From Methanofollis sp. (GTDB lineage: Archaea > Halobacteriota > Methanomicrobia > Methanomicrobiales > Methanofollaceae): DNA of 7,076 nucleotides. Below the pieces are notes generated by a model. That model was not told the DNA's origin. It worked only from the letters and a program-made list of their open reading frames with translations, and did no database searches. This document shows positions 4,077 through 7,076 of this stretch, piece by piece. Both the position numbers and the translations under genes were made by a program. The first letter of the stretch is position 1; each line of letters starts with the position of its first letter. The stretch is taken from contig JAQVHG010000114.1 in assembly GCA_028696365.1 (NCBI GenBank), forward strand, positions 1 through 7,076. Direction: 5' to 3'.

Positions 4077-6911
4077 ATGATGAGAAGAGTATCCGCGGCC
4101 GGAAGATCCTGGCCGGGAAAAAATCGAACAGCGACAGCCATAGTGATCGCGGTCGTCGCCCTGCTCGCCCTGACCGGCACTGCAGCAGGCGTGGAGATCC
4201 CGGAAGAGCGCTGGCAGATGACCTATGACTCGAGCTACAACGACTACGGGTACGCGCTCCAGATGACCAATGAGAGCGATTTCGTCCTTGCCGGGAAGGT
4301 GCAGAACGGATCGACCAGCGACATGCTGCTGCTGAAGACTGACAAGAACGGCACACTACTCTGGAACAAGACCTACGACTATGCCGCATATGACACGGCA
4401 AACGCGGTGAGGGAGACCCTCGACGGCGGCTATATCGTCGGGGGCTTTGGGCTCATCGACCTGGCAAATACATCGACCGACGGGGCGATGATGGTCAGGA
4501 CCGATGAGAACGGCACTGTGCTCTGGACCGGACCGACCGGAAACGTGAGTACGACCTGGGAGGCGGTCCAGGACGTCGCTGTCTGTGATGACGGAGGCTT
4601 TGTCCTGACAGGCAGGAACAACCCGCCGGCCGCGCCGAATGCCGCGTACCTCGTGAAGACCAATGAGACTGGCGGTGTGGAATGGGCGAACGGCTACATG
4701 AGAGACATCGACGACACCGGCGACTCGGTCCTGCAGACCGATGAGGGGGACTATGTCTTTGCTGGGACATCAGTCGATCTGCTCAACGGGACGACGGACG
4801 CCTTCCTCAGGATGGCCGATGCCAACGGGACGCTGATCTGGGAGCGCTACTACCCCGCGAGTGAGATGAACTGGACCTCGCAGGGGGCCGAAGGTGACTT
4901 CTGGACAGTGAAAGTGGTCCCGACCACCGACGGGGGCTATGCCGTCGCGGGTAGGGTTGTCTTTGAGAATCCCGAGACTGCGGCCGCCGCCCTGATCAAG
5001 ACCGACGCCGAGGGTCAGGTCGAGTGGTCCAGGATCTATACCGCGTGTTCAGATACATTCTGGGCTGAAGATCTCGTCGAGAGACCTGAAGGCGGGTTTA
5101 TCCTGGCGTGCCACTGCGACCCACCGGCAAACCCGCAGAACGCCATTTATCTCATCGCAACCGATGACACCGGCGAGATCGAATGGCGCGACTTCTACAC
5201 CATCGGTCAGTTCGAGAACGACCCGCACGCCATCGTCGCAACCGAAGACGGCGGGTACGCAGTCGGAGGTGAGACCGGGATCTGCGAGGATCCGGCAGAC
5301 ATCATGAACTGCACGCTCGACGCCTTCATCCTCAGGCTCGGGCCCAGAGAACCGCTGGCACCAGGGCCTGGACCAGGACCTGCACCTCAGCCGTCCTTGA
5401 ACGCAGACTTCAAGGCCTTCCCGCGGAGCGGCGTCGCACCGCTGGAGGTAGCGTTCACCGACATCTCGACCGGGTCGCCGACCTCATGGGCATGGGACTT
5501 CGGCGACGGGAGCGGGTCGACGGCCCAGTTCCCGACGCACACCTACACAAAACCAGGCACCTACACGGTCTCTTTGACCATCTCTGACGGGACTTCAGCC
5601 GACACCGAGAGGAAGGTCGGATACATTACGGTCTCTGCAGAAGAACTCAAAGCACGTCTCTCCTTTGTCCCGAAAGAAGCAGAGGTGACCGAGGGAGAGA
5701 ACACTACCTATGATGTCGTGATGGACCGTGCCGAGAAGGGGATCGCCTTCTACTACATGGACGTCAGTCTCACCGACCCGGCGATCGCCGAGATCATGGA
5801 CGTCGAGATGCCTGCCTGGGTGAAGTCCGGCCCTATGGTCTCGCCGCTGCCTGCAGATTCGGTCCAGCTCTCAGGGGTCAAAGGGGTCACCGATCCTGGC
5901 AAAGAGAACATCACGCTCTGCACCCTGACGGTCCGCGGCGACCTGGCCGGTGAGACCAATCTTGTCATCGGGGAGGCGCGGATCCTGAGCCCGGCGCTGG
6001 ACGAATATCTGCTCACCGCCGGTATGGGGAGCCTCAATGTCACGCCCGGCGCCTTTGACGCAAACTTCACGGCCGAGCCACGGAATGGCACCGCGCCGCT
6101 GGAAGTGAACTTCACCGACACCTCGGTCGGGTCACCGACCTCATGGGCCTGGGAGTTTGGCGACGGGAACACCTCGACCGAGCAGAACCCGATCTATGAG
6201 TACACGGCACCCGGGCTCTACACTGTGAACCTGACGATCTCTAACGGGACGAGGACCGACACCGAGACAAAGGTGGACTACATCAATGTCACCGCTGCAC
6301 CGCCGGCGCTCGCCGCAAACTTCACGGCCGACCCGCTGAATGGCACCGCACCCCTGAGCGTGGGCTTCACCGATCTCTCAGAGGGTGCGCCGACGTCATG
6401 GCTCTGGGACTTTGGTGACGGGAACACCTCGACCGAGCAGAACCCGACCTATGAGTATGCGGCGCCCGGGCTCTACACTGTGAACCTCACAGTCTCTGAC
6501 GGGACGACCGAGGACTCGCTCGAGAAGCAGGACTACATCGAGGTCACGGCGCCGCTGGTCGTGATCTCTGCCGACTTCAGCGCCATGCCGACCACAGGCA
6601 CCACACCGCTGGAGGTGGCGTTCACCGACCTTTCAGAAGGTCCGGTGACGTCATGGCTCTGGGACTTTGGTGACGGGAACACTTCGACCGAGCAGAACCC
6701 GACCTACACCTACGCCACCGCCGACACCTATGATGTCTCATTGACAGTTTCTGATGGGACTGAGACTGAGACCGAGATAAAGCCGGGATATATCTCGGTC
6801 ATGCCAGGGGAGGAGGTCACTCCGGAAGAAGAAATGACACCAGAGGAAGAGATCACTCCGGAAGAAGAAGAGACTCCTGAAGAGGAAGTGACACCAGAAG
6901 AGACGATCTAA
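4077..6911 (+). CDS. Exported propeller / PKD / cohesin-like multidomain surface protein
   Basis: 944 aa. Order of parts: signal peptide 1-38 (basic start, hydrophobic 20-33, TAAG near the cut); seven-fold propeller-like repeats with cores at 67, 117, 173, 224, 286, 339 and 392; PG-rich linker 424-440; PKD1 about 441-519 (WDFGDG at 473); a cohesin-like beta-sandwich about 525-657 (YDVVMDRAEKGIAFYYMDVSL, then NITLCTLTVRGDLAG); PKD2, 3 and 4 about 659-908 with W[DE]FGDG at 692, 777 and 862; acidic TPEEE tail 915-944. PKD modules are Ig-like folds common in archaeal surface proteins and serve as spacers or binding modules. Many N-x-S/T sequons indicate glycosylation outside the cell. The tail resembles the linkers that precede C-terminal anchors in archaeal surface proteins, yet the protein ends at EETI with no hydrophobic segment. 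It probably acts in adhesion or ligand capture; the ligand is unknown. The cohesin-like call is the least certain part. Confidence 0.9.
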   Translation: MMRRVSAAGRSWPGKNRTATAIVIAVVALLALTGTAAGVEIPEERWQMTYDSSYNDYGYALQMTNESDFVLAGKVQNGSTSDMLLLKTDKNGTLLWNKTYDYAAYDTANAVRETLDGGYIVGGFGLIDLANTSTDGAMMVRTDENGTVLWTGPTGNVSTTWEAVQDVAVCDDGGFVLTGRNNPPAAPNAAYLVKTNETGGVEWANGYMRDIDDTGDSVLQTDEGDYVFAGTSVDLLNGTTDAFLRMADANGTLIWERYYPASEMNWTSQGAEGDFWTVKVVPTTDGGYAVAGRVVFENPETAAAALIKTDAEGQVEWSRIYTACSDTFWAEDLVERPEGGFILACHCDPPANPQNAIYLIATDDTGEIEWRDFYTIGQFENDPHAIVATEDGGYAVGGETGICEDPADIMNCTLDAFILRLGPREPLAPGPGPGPAPQPSLNADFKAFPRSGVAPLEVAFTDISTGSPTSWAWDFGDGSGSTAQFPTHTYTKPGTYTVSLTISDGTSADTERKVGYITVSAEELKARLSFVPKEAEVTEGENTTYDVVMDRAEKGIAFYYMDVSLTDPAIAEIMDVEMPAWVKSGPMVSPLPADSVQLSGVKGVTDPGKENITLCTLTVRGDLAGETNLVIGEARILSPALDEYLLTAGMGSLNVTPGAFDANFTAEPRNGTAPLEVNFTDTSVGSPTSWAWEFGDGNTSTEQNPIYEYTAPGLYTVNLTISNGTRTDTETKVDYINVTAAPPALAANFTADPLNGTAPLSVGFTDLSEGAPTSWLWDFGDGNTSTEQNPTYEYAAPGLYTVNLTVSDGTTEDSLEKQDYIEVTAPLVVISADFSAMPTTGTTPLEVAFTDLSEGPVTSWLWDFGDGNTSTEQNPTYTYATADTYDVSLTVSDGTETETEIKPGYISVMPGEEVTPEEEMTPEEEITPEEEETPEEEVTPEETI
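6051..6800 (+). repeat. Three tandem PKD-coding repeats of 255 bp period
   Basis: The stretch aacacctcgaccgagcagaa starts at 6168, 6423 and 6678 (one base differs in the third), exactly 255 bp (85 codons) apart. Units two and three are close also over cgcccgggctctacactgtgaa-type sequence. PKD1 at about 5397-5633 has the same protein motif but a diverged DNA sequence, so units 2-4 are the recent duplications. Confidence 0.8.
6819..6902 (+). repeat. 18-bp tandem repeat encoding TPEEE tail
   Basis: Five consecutive units encode TPEEE plus one variable residue (then V, M, I, E, V), at residues 915, 921, 927, 933 and 939. Codons vary (act ccg, aca cca, act cct), so the array is not a freshly slipped repeat. 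Confidence 0.8.
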
Positions 6912-6939
6912 CTTGTGCACAACCTGGCCAGACCAGAAC

Positions 6940-6976
6940 AGGGGGATCACCTGTTTCCCCCTAATCTTCATTTTTT
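6940..6976 (+). terminator. Hairpin plus T-tract terminator
   Basis: AGGGGGA (6940-6946) and TCCCCCT (6956-6962) form a 7-bp stem with a 9-base loop, followed by TTTTTT at 6971-6976, 29 bases after the stop codon of the large gene. It would end the propeller gene transcript just before the inverted repeat copy. Confidence 0.6.
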
Positions 6977-6978
6977 GT

Positions 6979-7076
6979 TCATGAGCATATCCCAAAACTC
7001 TCTAGGGTTGAAGCTCTCCTCGACCGGGGGGCTTGGCCGCCCCCCGGACCCCCGCCGATGAAGATTGGCAGAGGAT
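6979..7076 (-). repeat. Hairpin repeat element, right inverted copy (partial at window end)
   Basis: Read leftward it matches the copy at 2423-2566: 6979-7013 equals 2532-2566 with one mismatch, 7013-7031 equals 2472-2490, and the hairpin lies at 7025-7046. It lacks the 42-bp spacer present in the left copy. The last bases cagaggat are the inverse of atcctctg, which in the left copy follows ggctctgtagaa; the outer end is therefore predicted to lie about 12 bases beyond the window. Confidence 0.65.

Noticed and set aside
4083..4110. Twin-arginine signal in the 944-aa protein
   Set aside because: RR is followed by VSAAGR without the hydrophobic FLK-like part of a Tat motif; a Sec signal is more likely.
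6981..7061. Small 26-codon ORF in the right repeat copy
   Set aside because: It has no SD, lies after a terminator and is translated mainly from the hairpin; the left copy does not keep the frame.

Overview
The window looks like chromosomal DNA of a GC-rich methanogenic archaeon, most likely order Methanomicrobiales (Methanofollis/Methanoculleus-like). This is inferred from archaeal promoter elements, an oligo-T terminator, SD sequences complementary to the archaeal 16S end, secreted proteins rich in N-glycosylation sequons, and PKD and cohesin-like surface modules typical of that order. No rRNA, tRNA, CRISPR array or intact transposase is visible.

Layout. (1) 51-1299 holds a divergent pair: a leftward winged-helix (ArsR-like) regulator with a cysteine-bearing N-terminal domain, and a rightward small FMN-binding split-barrel protein of the pyridoxamine-phosphate-oxidase superfamily. 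Their 64-bp shared intergenic region carries a near-palindrome centred on a TATA repeat, a good candidate operator controlling both genes. An oligo-T terminator follows the flavoprotein. (2) 1325-2750 has no convincing gene. It is a patchwork of decayed, related repeat elements that share a ggctctgtagaaatcctc-type end, a G6/C6 hairpin core and a tcgagg segment. One copy (1326-1583) has terminal inverted repeats like a MITE. (3) 2806-6911 holds two tandem, paralogous genes for exported proteins. The first (404 aa) is a signal peptide plus a seven-fold repeat domain that I read as a seven-bladed beta-propeller. The second (944 aa) has the same propeller followed by a proline/glycine linker, PKD, cohesin-like domain, three nearly identical PKD modules and an acidic TPEEE tail that stops without a membrane anchor. 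(4) A hairpin/T-tract terminator and then an inverted copy of the repeat element (6979 to the window end) close the region.

How it fits together. The regulator and flavoprotein probably form a small redox- or metal-responsive unit (inference). The two propeller proteins are probably exported cell-surface or secreted proteins for adhesion or ligand binding, expressed from separate but similar promoters. This pair lies between two inverted copies of the same repeat element whose ggctctgtagaa ends face outward (the right-hand end is predicted just outside the window). The 4.65-kb block may therefore have been moved or rearranged as a unit, although independent insertion of the repeats is equally possible from this window alone.
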